NCBI GenBank assembly: GCA_000711775.1
Contig: ARYC01000711.1
Location: 35,648 to 99,647 of the forward strand
Direction: 5' to 3'
Source of the DNA: Oxytricha trifallax
Taxonomy: Eukaryota; Ciliophora; Spirotrichea; Sporadotrichida; Oxytrichidae
Length of the DNA stretch: 64,000 nt
A program made the translations under genes and the position numbers. This document shows, one piece after another, positions 1 to 14,377 of this stretch (positions are counted from its first letter, which is position 1; every line of letters starts with the position of its first letter). The notes beneath the pieces are model-generated. The model was not told the DNA's origin. It saw nothing but the letters and a program-made list of their open reading frames with translations, and did no database searches.

Positions 1-1678
1 TTTGTACTATATTTAGCCTTGGTCTATTAAGTTGAAATGGCTACTAGGGATTGTCTCTTTATTACTGTTTCATCTAACTCTACTATTACATCTAAATTTC
101 CTTTTATCTTTTTTGTAACTACTCTTCTTGATACTTCTGCATAATTTTCGATTGAAATAATTGTGTATTACTTGTAGTTTAATCTCTTTCAGTGCCTGGT
201 GCATAATTTTGAATTTGGTTTTCTGAGTTTAACTTTGATATATGAAGCATTTAGCTTTCATTCTTTGAATCTTTAATTTTAACTTCTTACTAATCCAGTC
301 TTCTTGACTACAGAGGCTTTGGAATTAATCTGGGTTTTATTGCAGCTTACTAGGTTTCCAAAGTTTTCTTAGAATGATTCTTTATCAGAAAATCTTTTTC
401 TTGTCTCGATTACTCATAAACACTTTTAAAGTCTTGATCTTAAATGTCAAATTTGCTTTTATCTACAGATTTATCAGAAATATTTTTAATATTATCCTTA
501 AATTGTCCTGCTTGTTAGGTCATAATTCTAATTCCATTTTCGGTTATTTTCATGCTTTCAAAGGTATTCTTATTGCTTTAGGGCTTTCTTGATGTTTTAG
601 ATCGCGAATCAAAGTCATTGTACTGATCATGAATATCTTCGAAGTATGGTTCTTGCATAAGCTCATCCGCATTTGGACGATAATCAGCATTGAATCTTAA
701 CATTAAACCAATAATTCTGATAGCTTCTTCAGATGCATTAGGTATTAACTTTCGTAGATCTTGCTTTTAGTATTGAGGCATTTCCTTCAACTTCTTTTAT
801 ATTCGTGGAAAAAGTCTAAAGCCATCTGGCCAATGAGTCTCCTTAGGGGTACCAAGAACTTTGCAGAGTGAAACAAATTGATCATATTAATCTTGACCTG
901 GAAAAATAGGCTGAAGCATAAATAGCTCAGCCATTATACAGCCCACTGCAAATATATCAACTTTATGATTATAGCTTCGTGATCTAAGAACACACTCTGG
1001 AGCTCTATACCATCGAGTGGCAATATATTCAGTGAAAGGAGGCATGGAATTTATTTCTCTACAAAGACCAAAATCCGAAATTTTAACCTAACTATTTTCT
1101 ATATTTGTAATTGGACTGCTTTCATCTTTAGAAAATATTAAGATGTTATCTGGTTTCAGATCTCTATGAAAAAAGCCTCTATTATGAATGTAGGAAAGTC
1201 CTCTTAAAATGGAATAGATAATGTATTTAACTTCTTATTCGTCAAATGACTAACCTGCTTTTCTTTTTAATTTTATTAAATCATGAAGGTCTGTTTACAG
1301 GAGCTCAAAAATCAGAAATAACTCATTTGTGAAATTACTTCGGATAACTTCTTTCAATTTGACAATATTATTTTTAGAATTATATTGAAATTTTAATTAA
1401 TAAATGCTAAGTTATTAAATATTATATAGTAGAATAAATCACGATTCCTGTATAAATCTGGATAATTTTACTATTAAATTCTTTAAAATATTAAGATGTT
1501 GCAGCTGTATCAAACATTTAACTTCAGCCATCGACATGGCGTCTTCCCAACTCGAATACTACGACTTCATTTTTTTAATGGCAACCATTTCATTTGTTTT
1601 CTTCTCGCGCCCTCAATACACACTGCCAAAAGTTCCATCGCCAATAAATTGAAGTAACTCATACTTATCCTCTACCAT
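1..1678 (-). CDS. RCK/MAK/ICK-type protein kinase, C-terminal end off the window
   Basis: Serine/threonine kinase of the CDK-like RCK/MAK group, known in other eukaryotes for controlling ciliary length. It starts at the ATG on 1678-1676 and reads [20 protein letters not shown] (glycine loop), VAIKKMK (catalytic Lys), HRDLKPDNI (catalytic loop), [10 protein letters not shown] (DFG), and [13 protein letters not shown], whose TEY activation-loop motif is diagnostic. CDK-like [12 protein letters not shown] follows. TAA and TAG are read as Gln throughout. After the kinase domain comes a Gln/Lys-rich tail that continues past position 1, so the stop is not seen. The frame is broken once, at 1370-1492, by a pointer-flanked insert listed separately; removing it gives the continuous [12 protein letters not shown]. 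The subgroup is recognised from motifs, not from a search. Confidence 0.9.
1370..1492 (-). other. Internal eliminated sequence, pointer AATATT
   Basis: AT-rich insert inside the kinase gene. AATATT occurs at 1364-1369 and again at 1487-1492. Deleting 123 bp with one copy joins the minus-strand codons into Q-H-L-N-I-V-K-L-K-E, the expected kinase sequence. The insert lacks GT...AG ends on the minus strand, so it is not a spliceosomal intron. Confidence 0.85.
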
Positions 1679-2367
1679 CGCTGAAGTAAAAATTAAATCT
1701 AAAAATGCTATTAAAAGCTTAATCAATTATCATTTTAATTTTGTAATTTTAATTAATTAGAAAAAATTGGTTCATCGACAACACAATAATTAAAATTTAT
1801 TTTTATAGGGGGGGGCATTTATATTTATATAAGGGGGGTGAATTTAGATTTATAATTATATATGGGTATATAGAAGAAGTTTTGTAAATTGATAAAATAT
1901 ATATATATGAAATTTAATTATTATAGATACAAATGTATATTTATACTTAATAATACCTTTACTTTAGTCACTATTATCAATACTTATAAAAAGAGGTTTG
2001 ATTGGTTTATTTATGATCCTCGTTGCTTCCTAGTAATAAAAATGACTGCCGTCTTATTGCTAAAATACTATAGTTTTTTTTAAAGTAAAATTCAATTTAA
2101 AATTTATGAATAAAATATAATTTAAATTTTATTTAATGAACCTAGTGATTAATTTAAACTTTTTGGTTGTTAGATTAATTTTTAAATGATAAATTAACCA
2201 AAATTATCTTAATTGTGTATTATAATTAACATTTCAGATATATTTTAGAAGTAATTAATTTTTTTGCTTCCTTCATTGTTAAGATTAGGCAGCTTAAACA
2301 TTAAGATGATTTAACTAAATTAATATTTTTAACTAATATATAATATATGTTGATTTTGAAGTTATTA
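1679..2367. other. AT-rich spacer upstream of the kinase gene
   Basis: No frame with protein character was found on either strand. It includes two short G runs near 1808 and 1834, and long A/T tracts. It probably holds the 5' flank of the kinase nanochromosome followed by germline-limited DNA. No telomere-addition site can be placed by eye. Confidence 0.5.
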
Positions 2368-2369
2368 TA

Positions 2370-2631
2370 AAACCCCGTTAGTCAATTAAGAATGAAGATT
2401 GGGGATTAAGAATAATGAAATTAAGAATTAATTTTAATTGGCGTAAATTATTAACGTTTTGGCTAATTATTAAAGCCATTGGCTCGATTAATTGTCTCTA
2501 TAAAATAAACCAATCAGGGTGCGTAAATTTGTTTTTAGCCTAATTATATTTAATTTTAGCCAATTAAAATTAATTCTTAATTTAATTATTCTTAATCCCC
2601 AATCTTCATTCTTAATTGACTAACGGGGTTT
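2370..2631. mobile_element. 262-bp MITE-like inverted-repeat element, copy 1
   Basis: Near-perfect ~73-bp terminal inverted repeats start AAACCCCGTTAGTCAATTAA and differ at one base between arms. The element is flanked by TA on both sides (2368-2369 and 2632-2633), consistent with a TA target duplication. It has no coding capacity. The core contains TTGGCTCGATTAATT and CCAATCAGGGTG, which recur in inverted orientation in an element of identical length at 56361-56622. The outer AAAACCCC resembles one telomere repeat of this organism. Confidence 0.85.
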
Positions 2632-2633
2632 TA

Positions 2634-3035
2634 CCTGCTATAAGTGACTCTGAAGTTAGATTTGCGCTTATGCCACTGCTTAGGCAGCATGAGATTATTA
2701 TTATTATTATTACTGTATCATTTATAATTGAGATTTAAATATTAGTTACAATTTAAATTTTGTTAATTTTTTAATTAATAAGGAGCAAAAGATTTATTAA
2801 ATGAAGTTACCGAATATGATTGAGCTGGAAAGATATATCTTTTTTTATGAAAACAATAAAAAATTAGGAAATATTAAATTTTATGTAAAAAATAATAAAA
2901 ACCTTCCTAAAATATGATTCAATAAAAATATAAATTAGTTTGATTAGATTTATATTTATAGTATTGTATTCATAATTTTCTTATTAACACTATTATAATT
3001 AAGCATTATTTTATTGGGATAACAAATTTAGGTTA
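2634..3035. other. AT-rich spacer, nothing recognised
   Basis: Contains a short ATT/TTA run near 2696-2710 and no convincing frame, RNA gene or repeat. Confidence 0.4.
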
Positions 3036-3039
3036 GATC

Positions 3040-4735
3040 CACCAAGCTACCTACTTGACTGTAGAAGGCCAGGACTTTAAATATCTTCAAAATTTGGGGA
3101 CTGGTTACCTCTGAATGCTGCCGCTGCGCTCTATTGTGAGTTGTTCATAGTTAACAGAGTGGGAGGCCTCATTAAGTGATGTTACTAGGCATGATGTAGT
3201 TAACTCTTAATTTATTGAAAATGAGCAATGTTTTATTAGTGAAAAAATAACCAATTAATATATTTCAATAGAAATATGAAACAACTCTGTGATTTCTGTT
3301 ATTATTATTGGTAGATATGCATGTTAGGAGTATTTGAGGGTTAGTGGAAAGTACTAAAGTTAGAGTTCTTTCTCAAGTGCATTTATCTATTTAACTATTC
3401 TTAGGCAATTATCTTTGGAGTATTGCTTGGTGAAGAGAAGTTGTGAATGATTGTCTGTCTTGATTTTAGAATATAAATTAGTTAATATAAAAGATAAAAG
3501 AATTTATTAATAATAATGAATTTTAAGGTAATTAGCTCCTCGTTTTCTTAAACAATATAGCAATATTATACTTTCTGATATAAAATCAAAATGCTTAAAG
3601 TCATTTCATGTGGTTTCGAAAGTGTCTTTTGTATTAAGAAAAATAATATCTAGTCTGTTAAAGAACTTGTTAAAAATTCTTAACAACACGAGATGTAAGG
3701 TATTAATTATTCATTTTAAGCATACTTATTTTCTGCTATGTTTTTTCAAAAAAGCATTGCAGAATTGTATTTAAAATTTTATTTTTCATGATTGGTCAAT
3801 GAGAACTCTTGGAGAGCCTTTCTTAAATGCTGAATTCTCTGAAGGATTGAACATTTGACCTGTAGGTTTCATAGATGAAGATAAGTTAGAGAAATTGTTA
3901 TAGCCTCCATCGTTCTACCTTGGAGTCATTGCTGGTTTCCTTAGTAGTGGACTAAAAATTTTAATAAATTACTCGATATTAAAATCAATTTTAATCTAGC
4001 ATCTTGAGAGACACAGGGTGATTGTGAGGAGTTTCCCCTGTTTTACCAAAATTTAGCTAGACTACTGAAGGACTGAGCTTCTTCTTCTTTAACACCGTTT
4101 TGACCATGTTATAGTTGCATGGCATTAGGGGCTTAGATTAATTGAATAGAGGCTTGACCGGTCATGTTTTAGGGTTGCTATTGAAGAATGGTATAATGCT
4201 GTTAGGGTGTGTTTATAACTTAATTGGGATGACCATTACCTAAGATGGATCCGAGCTTAATGATTTTTAGTATAAAGCAATTCTATGCTTTTTAATAAAA
4301 GTAAGATTTAGCCATCTGGTTTTCTATATAAGGGAGAAATGTCATTAATTAGCTGCTGATTCTTAGCTTGCTGATTGCTAATTAGCATGTTATGATGTTA
4401 AGTGATGTCTGGTGAGTCCATATATTAAATTTGAGTTCCAATTGGAGAGAACTTTGTGCTGTTTCCTTGATTTTAGAGGTGATAAGGATTTGCGTGGACT
4501 TTTTTAATGTCTTAGTACTATTGTAGGTGTTACTAATTTTAGAACTTCCCTCTCTAATGACTTACTCTCATCGTATTTGCCTCGGAAGGCGTGTTTAGAT
4601 TCAAAAGATGGGGGTGGGATTACATTAGCTGGGCAAACTTAGGAGAGGAAAATTGGCTAATTTAATGTTGGTTCAAGATAGAGGATGGTGAAAATGGATT
4701 CAATTTAAATATAAACATCATTTGTTCTGAGCTTT
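3040..4735 (-). CDS. Gln/Asn/Ser-rich coding segments, possibly the C-terminal part of the zinc-finger gene
   Basis: On the minus strand the stretch ~4720-4300 reads as a Q/N/S/H-rich protein. The next segments read GSILGNGHPNQVINTPQQHY with further Gln/Ser-rich sequence, then FSPLLRKPAMTPRQNDGGYN (about 3950-3790), and near 3230-3110 NEASHSVNYEQLTIERSGSI. These have coding character but are separated by frame breaks that look like IESs; the joins were not worked out. They lie 3' of the C2H2 zinc-finger gene on the same strand. They may form one transcription-factor gene with it (Q-rich activation region) or be a separate gene. The end near 3040 is approximate. No domain is recognised. Confidence 0.45.
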
Positions 4736-4776
4736 TTAAAGATTTATCTTTAAAAAATATCAATTATATGTAGGAT

Positions 4777-7570
<2,794 letters not shown>

Positions 7571-7843
7571 TTAAGCGTCAATTAAGCAATTCTACATTCA
7601 TACCAGATTAATAAAGCTTATAACAAATTAAAGGGATCTTACATGATGTTAGTGAAGTGCGGGGTGTGAAAAAACTTATTAATTATTAAACATAGCTCCT
7701 ATCGTAGTACTTATATAAAATTAAAGTAAAAAAAATTTAATAATTATTAAAATAATTCGACCTTGTATTGCCAAATGCATTTCTTTGATAATAAATGCAT
7801 GTAAAGAAATTAAGATATTTTAATGAGTATATATTTTCGTGAT

Positions 7844-10800
7844 AATGGAACACAATTAAGATCAAAATTTAGCAACACCTAACTTATACCCACCTCCTCA
7901 TATCAGCATGTATGCCTCATAACCCATCTTAGGTCCAAAAGTAAAATTTTCTAATTTTAATCAGTACAATAGTATGATGAGGAATATCTTAAGCATTAGG
8001 CAGAGCTTAATGATAAATTGTGGCTGAAATAAAGTCAGAGATAGAGAAAATGCAGGAAAGTAAGTGATTAAGGAGGAAATTTCTTTGAAAATAAACACAA
8101 TTCACCATTTTTCTATTTAATATAGACCAATTTATTCACTTACCTCCATTTAGAATGATTTGGAGAAGTTCAAAGACTAGAAACTACCTCTAGCCCAGAA
8201 TCAAGAAAATCATGAAGTCGGATGAAGACGTCAGAGTGAGTAACTTTTTATCAAAATTTTTACTAAAACTCAAACTTTCCCTTGATCTTTACCCCTTCAA
8301 AATACTAACCAATATTTCTTTAGATGATCAGTCAAAACCCCAAAACACTTTCCGTAGTTTGATTGAGTTTTTGATTGATAAAAGTAGACTATTAGTGCAT
8401 ACTTTATTAGGGTTTTAATAGGGTTTATGTAGGGGTTTAATGTTTAAATATTAGTAATTTAAGTGAGTATATGCGAGGTTTGGGGTCAGTTTATGACAGT
8501 GAGTATATAGATTTATTGTTTAAGTTGCGTTATGGTTGCGATGATTATAGTGATCAACTCAAACCTATTCTAAATTACACATCTATAGCAAGGCTACTCC
8601 ATAAATCTCCTGCAACTGTGAGGTCTCACTGTCTATTAGCATTGAATTTAAAGAAATAGCAGCTTAATTCTAAGCCTAAAAGACCTCTAAAATTTTAGCA
8701 GCATCGTATCGATTATCTTATTAATGATAAAACTCTTAAATACTGGGCTCACTTCTCTCTCGCATAGAGAGCTGTGATGTTTCATTGTCAATTTCCTGAG
8801 CTTCATATCTCTGCCTAGTCTATATCAAAAATTTATTAAAAAAATAGAATGGAATATTTTACAAGACAGTCAATCGTATAAAGAGAGTGATTGACTTTAA
8901 TGTTCCATTTTTAAGGATAATTTAAATTATATATTCAATTAAATGCAGAGGGCTATTACTAATAACATCAAGTTCATAAACGATGATGAGGCAGTATTCA
9001 CCTATAATACCCTCATATCAAGGTCTTGGTATAAAAAAGATATAGTAATAGAATTAAATGATTAAAAGGTTAAGGTGTAGACTCATGCTATTCTTGGTGC
9101 AATAAATGTAGATAGTGGCCTCGAGACCTATGTTATTCACCCTCTTTCTATAAAGACTAGATAGTGGCCTCAAGACCTATGTTATTCACCCTCGTTCTAT
9201 AAAGACTGAACAATTTATTTAGTTCTTGCAATAAATCAGAGACAATTACGCTACGTAATAGATTATTCTGTTCATTGATAACTTTTCAGTTCATAAAACT
9301 AAAGACTCAAAGATGGAATATGAAAGATTAAACATAATACCTGTATTTAATAGTCCCTACTGTCCTCAGTTCAATGGAATTGAATAATATTGGGGGTTAT
9401 TGAAAGGTAATTATATGAAATTGCTGCTCTATCACTTGATGCACGACTTGAAGATAGATACAGTTGATTTTATTAAGAGTGCTGCTGCTAAAAGAGTCAG
9501 CGATGATAAAGCTAAAGTATGTGCAAGAGAAGGGAAATTTTGTGTTTATAAATAAGTTTTAGATTTATATTAATGAATAATTTCACATATTAAACGAACC
9601 CGTAAAGGGATTTGGGTTCTCTATCTTTTCTTCCTCTTAAGGCTTGCTTGGGCCTATGTTTCTTCTCATTGTGGCAGCTCCTGCATTTATATTTATCTCG
9701 TCTGCTTTTTAAAAATCCTTGAAGAGTCTCTTACTCAATTCATGCTTTACTTGAGACTTTCTCTCTCTATTTAATTTGCTGCGCTCTTTCTTCAAGTAAA
9801 TAGCAGGACCAGGTTTTTATATAAAGTTAGAAGACTAAGCTTTCTTGAGATGAAAGGATGCTTTTGAATTCCTACAGCCAGGTATCACTTAATTTAATAG
9901 CTTGCTTCTCTTTTTCTTCAGGAGAGATGCTGTATCGTTTCTTGTAAGCTTCTTAAATAACTTAATTTAAGTACTCAGGTTTCAGAGTAGCAAGAACAAC
10001 AAAGAAGAAGTTTCTCTCTTGCAACTATTAGAGAGCTGTAGCTTTGATGGAAGGTAGAGAACTACGTCCGGATCACTCATAGCATCGTTATATAGGTTAG
10101 TTACTGATATTTCAGGGCAGTTGGGTATCTCTATCATCCTAATTTCATTAGACTTAAAAGCTTTTTTTTCTTCACTCAGTAAGGCTTTTAAGAATGAGAT
10201 TTTAGTTCCCTCCTAAGTCGGCAAGAACAATCCAACTATAATGGATTTATTAATCTTACTTAAGAACTTACCTTGCTATACCAAATATCTATAAAGGTCC
10301 TCTTTACTTCGAAATTTTCCTATTAAATCTTGAGATTAAATTCTCTTCATTGCATCATTCATAGACTCCATCTTGCTTCCTCTTTCTAGAAATGTTAATG
10401 AAATTTAATATTATGGATAACCATTCTAAGTTTATTAAAATCTTACTACTAAATAGGGAGGACCTACTGGAGGTCAGTCTAAAAAGGTATGCGGAGAAAA
10501 CTTAAAAAACTTGCTCCAAGTTTCACAGATTGAATTCCATTTTTATCAAACTATCTCCATTAAATTGCTCCTAATATGTTTAATTTAATAAGGTGATCAT
10601 CCAAATTATATTCAAACTTAATAGGACCCTCTAAAGAAACAAAACTATTTTAGTGTGTTTTAATTTGCTAAAATAAAATATACTCATAAAATATGTCAAA
10701 GTACACCCATAAATGATACTTTTATTTTCTTTCCTCTCAGTAAAGATCTTACTAGAGTGTCTGTAATTCTATTATTTTAGAGTGCCTGCCTGGATTTTAT

Positions 10801-12663
10801 CATTATTATAATAAAATTTATCAGTCAACTAAAATGAGCGCTAACCTTTAAGAAGAGCGGCATTTCTTGGATCAAACCAATAAAAATTATCATTTTAACA
10901 GCCAAAATAGTTGAGACCAGAGACGCTTGCACTTAGTGGGAGCCTACCTATGACAATTTTGACGAGTCAACCTTTGAAATTGAAATATAAGTTAAATAAG
11001 ATGTCAATAAAGAGCCTGCTCAAAATGAGGAGGAGGTTCAACAGCCCGCCATAAAGCATTAATAATTACAAGCCAAAGTTGACTATTAATGCAAAGAATG
11101 CTATAAAGTTTTCCCTTACAAGTCAGGTTATAAGAGACACTTGAGAGATATACACAACGATATGCCAAGGTTATATCTTAAGCATTAAAAAAAGATGGGA
11201 AGTATGTCTGTGAGTTCTGTGAGATTCCATATTCTCATACAAAAGACTTCAAAGTTCACTTGAAGAAAAAGCATAATTAAAGTTTTGTCTTTATTCATGA
11301 ACCTACAGGGAATAGATTCCTCTAAAAAGAAGATCAAGAAACCCAGTGGAGTCCCTTAGAGTTGAAGTGTAGAAGTAAGTTAAAATGAAGAAAGCAGTCA
11401 AGAACTTTCCAGTATCGGAGATCAATAAAATCATGGTAAAAATAGAGGCTATGAAGATTCCTATATTAAAAATTATTGACTTAAATTCTTGCCTAGAAAG
11501 CTATCTCACTCTAGAGGATAAAATTGAGAAGAGAGTCATTAATGATAACAAATATGCTTACAAGATATATCCTTTCTTAGTATTACGCTCTTTAAAAGGC
11601 AAAGTTGAATGAGTGTAGGCATATTATCTAGCTTGATGCTATTTTACTTAGTAAAGATCATATAACCTTCAGGCTTCCCTTACTAGAAATGACTTACAGA
11701 GAATTTATATCTGACAAAAGATGTCAGAGATAAATTGGCTAGATAGAATAGCAAATTGTTGAAGGAATCAAAGAGCTTCACAATCTAGGCTAAGTTCATA
11801 GAGACTAAAAACCAGAAAATATTATGATTGACTATCAACCACTGAGAGTATTCATTATTGATTTCAAAAAGGACACAAAGAGTTCAGGCCTCTGCATATA
11901 GAAATGTAATAGGTACTCCAGGTTATTTCCCAGAAGAGAAGATTGGAGAGACGGAAACGCTTCTTGGGATATCTGGGCACTCGCAGCAACAATTATAGAG
12001 AGTGACATGCCAAGAATCAATTACTTTAGCTGCAAGGGTGAGAATGATTCAAAGCAAAGAATCAAGCAACACTTAGATAAGTATAAGATTTCTAGAGGTC
12101 TAAGAGAGCTTGCATACTAAGCCATAATTTAACCAAGCTAAGATAATTAAGTTACAATAGATACAATCAAACAGCTGCTTAAAAGGATTAAATTCAGAGA
12201 ACTGCTTCATGACTCTAAGCTTAAGTTTGTGTGAAATATATTAAAAACTAGCATGTTATGCTCACTTAAAAATTACTAATATTTAAACATAAAACCCCGA
12301 CATAAACCCTATAAAACCCTTATAAAGTATGCGTTTACAGTCTATTTTTATCAATCAAAAACTCAATCAAATAGCTCCAGGGGTTTTGGGGTTTTGAGTG
12401 CAGAAGCCCCTATTCTTTTTGCAAAAGCCTGTGAGATGTTTATAATTGAGATGACTCACAAAGCCTACTATTATGCTAAAAAGAATAACAGAAAGACTTT
12501 GTAACGAAATGATATTGCAGCTGCCATAACAGACACCGAGATTTATGATTTCCTACTTGATATTATGCCCAGAGATGAAATTATTAATAATGCTAAAGAT
12601 AAGCAAATCGTAAGTACCTCCTCCTATTTTCTTTTTAAAAATTCAATTTAATCATAATCTTGA
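7844..12663 (+). CDS. NF-YC/HAP5 histone-fold subunit of the CCAAT-binding factor, split by a TBE
   Basis: Subunit C of the trimeric CCAAT-box factor NF-Y, which forms a histone-fold dimer with NF-YB. The start is ATG 7844 (MEHNQDQNLATPNLYPPPHI). Introns are inferred at 7941-7972 (32 nt), 8060-8153 and 8236-8323. The core reads RIKKIMKSDEDVRMIS, then after the transposon AEAPILFAKACEMFIIEMTH and KKNNRKTLQRNDIAAAI, ending IVSTSSYFLFKNSIQSQS and TGA 12661-12663. The TBE at 8333-12396 interrupts between Ser (AGT) and Ala; AGT is the target duplication, so precise excision leaves MISAEAP intact. One base appears extra in GCCCAG (near 8198-8203), separating LPLA from RIKKIM. This may be an assembly error, a real mutation or a frameshift. 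Confidence 0.88.
8471..9576 (+). pseudogene. TBE1-copy transposase, decayed
   Basis: Tc1/mariner/IS630-type DDE transposase (the TBE ~42-kDa protein). It is readable as MRGLGSVYDSEYIDLLFKLR, a helix-turn-helix region [15 protein letters not shown], catalytic NDDEAVFTYN, LFIDNFSVHKTK and FNGIE near the C-terminus. It is broken by at least two single-base frameshifts (around 8855 and 8915) and by a 49-bp tandem duplication at 9111-9207, which shifts frame. Compare the intact homologue at 33240-34304. Family transposases are implicated in genome rearrangement in Oxytricha; this copy should not make full-length protein as sequenced. Confidence 0.85.
9111..9207 (+). repeat. 49-bp tandem duplication in the transposase
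   Basis: GATAGTGGCCTC...TATAAAGACTA at 9111-9159 is repeated at 9160-9207 with two substitutions. The 49-bp step is not a multiple of three and breaks the frame. Confidence 0.9.
9583..10371 (-). pseudogene. TBE1-copy small conserved protein (22-kDa type), one frameshift
   Basis: Begins MESMNDAMKRIQSQDLIGKF at 10371 and contains a 36-nt intron (GTAAGTTC...TTATAG) at the same place as in the copy at 34205-35101. It continues [19 protein letters not shown] and [18 protein letters not shown], and later NINAGAATMRRNIGPSKP, ending FNM and TGA at 9585-9583. A frame break lies between SKLQLSN and LQERNFFF. Function is unknown; it is a regular TBE passenger. Confidence 0.75.
10834..12234 (+). pseudogene. 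TBE1-copy zinc-finger/kinase-like protein (57-kDa type), decayed
   Basis: The pieces are recognisable in order: MSANLQEERHFLDQTNKN; a C2H2-like finger CKECYKVFPYKSGYKRH; a second CEFCEIPYSHTKDFKVH; a kinase-like catalytic loop VHRDQKPENIMI; VFIIDFKKD; and ALAATIIESDMP. Several frameshifts separate them (after the first ~30 residues, between the fingers and before the kinase lobe). The DFG position reads DFK, so even an intact version may be an unusual kinase or pseudokinase. Confidence 0.75.
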
Positions 12664-12716
12664 ATGAATCTGAATAACATAAATCAATAAACAATTGTGT
12701 CTTGTTACAATAATTA

Positions 12717-14377
12717 TCAAACGATAATTTGATGAAAATAGCTCTCTGTTACAGTTCTAAAAGGCAAAACCACAACATTTCTTAAGTGTAGTTCTGGTTC
12801 TACGAATACACCACCTCCCACTGTTGTTACTCCATCTATAAACATATATAAATCTTCTAATGCTTTACTTTTAAGGACTCTCTGTTGTTCTTGACATGAT
12901 GGGTGATTTGAAATATTGTGATAATAATCTTCTGGCTCATCATCTGATACAATTTTCTTAGACATCATTTTGTCACAGTCTGCTTTGTTTAACAACCCTT
13001 CTATTCTTGCCCAACTTCCAATTACTGTCGTCCAGCCAATAATTGAATTTATAATTACAGCATGCGGCTATGAAAGAAAAATGTAAGAAAAATCAATGCT
13101 TACTTGAACGATCACATCCTCTAGGATGATTGAATTTATGATTCTTGCTCCATCCCCAATTTTGGCATATGCCCCTATTGTTACATTTGGACCTATCTTT
13201 GCATCTTAATGAATCTCAGCTGTGGGATGGATACACACTATCCCTTCTATCTACTCATCTTTCATAGTAGGAGGATGAGTTAAAATGTTCTAATCAACCT
13301 CTTTGTAGTAATTCAGGTAAGTTTCTTGAGTATAAAGTAATTGTTTAGTTGTCTTCACTTATTACCAAAAATGCTTAGATTAATCTAATATAAATATAGT
13401 GCCAATTCCTAAGTTGCATACTAGATTTATCATGTCTTTGAACTTGATAAACTCGGTGCAGTAATTTATCACTGATTGACTAGCAAACTCATTGAAACTA
13501 CATAATTCTTAAAATCAATCCTTGCTACTTACTGTTTTGATAATTTCTCACTAGATTCAGCATCTTGTGAAAGCTCTAAGATTCTTTTGTACTTATTTCC
13601 AATCTTTTCAAATTACTCATGATGAAAAATCTTGCTAGATACTAAGTATACTCCACAATTAATCATATCACTAATGTATAGGTCAGATTTCTCGGCAAAA
13701 TGCATTAACTCTATATTAAAAATCAAGAATGAGTTTTGTAAATCTTTGATAAATCTTACTTTAAGTTGAAGACTCATAAACTATTTGCCCATATTTCTTA
13801 GCTTAATCTTTTTCAACTTATTTTGTCATTATAGTGAACATGCTGTCTATATTTCTGTGTTGTTTAAGCATATCATATAAAGGAAACGAACAACAAATAT
13901 CGCAATGCATCACAAATACTGCTTTTCTATAGATATTTTATTAATAGTTTCAAGATTTTTTTAAGGTTTTAGAATTTTAACAATTATCAACTCTTTATAA
14001 GGGAAAGAGTCTAATAAATAACTTACGGAGAATCCTAAAGAATGACATCTTTATAGAAAAAAAGACCTCCTGGAGAATTGAATTCTATCTCCTCTTTTAT
14101 GTAGTGTATTTTAAAGGTAAACAAAGTCTTAACATAGTCCAAAAATGGAATAAACTTTTTTTCATCATAGGATCCCATTAAAAATACATTTTTGACATCT
14201 GCGAGATTAGATAGGGCTTTAACATGATGAAAAATCATAGGGTATCCTCCAACTATTTTGGGTTTTAATTTATTTTAGAGATTTACTTGGAAATAGAGGT
14301 GGAGGGATAGAAATGGATAATGGACGAAACCTTGTACTTTGAGGTTCCCATCCAATTATAATCACTGCGTTTACCAT
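12717..14377 (-). CDS. GMPPA-like mannose-1-phosphate guanylyltransferase regulatory subunit
   Basis: Nucleotidyl-transferase plus left-handed beta-helix protein of the GDP-mannose pyrophosphorylase family. The start at 14377 gives MVNAVIIIGWEPQSTRFRPL. The catalytic-type G-G-x-G-T-R-F-R-P loop is altered to GWEPQSTRFRP, which suits the regulatory alpha subunit rather than the enzyme. A 34-nt intron precedes GGYPMIFHHVKAL. Later segments include VFVMHCDICCSFPL, ISDMINCGVYLVSSKIF, hexapeptide repeats (IGPNVTIGAYAKIGDGARI) and IIGWTTVIGSWARIEG, ending HQIIV and TGA at 12719-12717. GMPPA senses GDP-mannose and restrains GMPPB in other eukaryotes. It is convergent with NF-YC, 53 bp away. Confidence 0.88.

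Larger units (their letters stand above)
8330..12399 (+). mobile_element. TBE transposon copy 1 (8333-12396) with AGT target duplications
   Basis: Telomere-bearing element of about 4.06 kb. Both ends start CAAAACCCCAAAAC (right end read on the minus strand), and similar terminal inverted repeats of ~80 bp follow. AGT at 8330-8332 and 12397-12399 is the 3-bp ANT duplication typical of TBEs. The standard three-gene content is present: a transposase (+), a small conserved protein (-) and a zinc-finger kinase (+). All three carry frameshifts here. The left end has lost its second CCCC (CAAAACCCCAAAACACTTT). It lies inside the NF-YC gene. Confidence 0.95.

Noticed and set aside
1801-1866. G-run pair as a telomere or chromosome-breakage signal
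   Set aside because: Not in G4T4 form and no gene boundary can be tied to it.
2640-2700. GC-richer patch as a tRNA or small RNA
   Set aside because: No cloverleaf, TTCNANNC arm or conserved box could be found.
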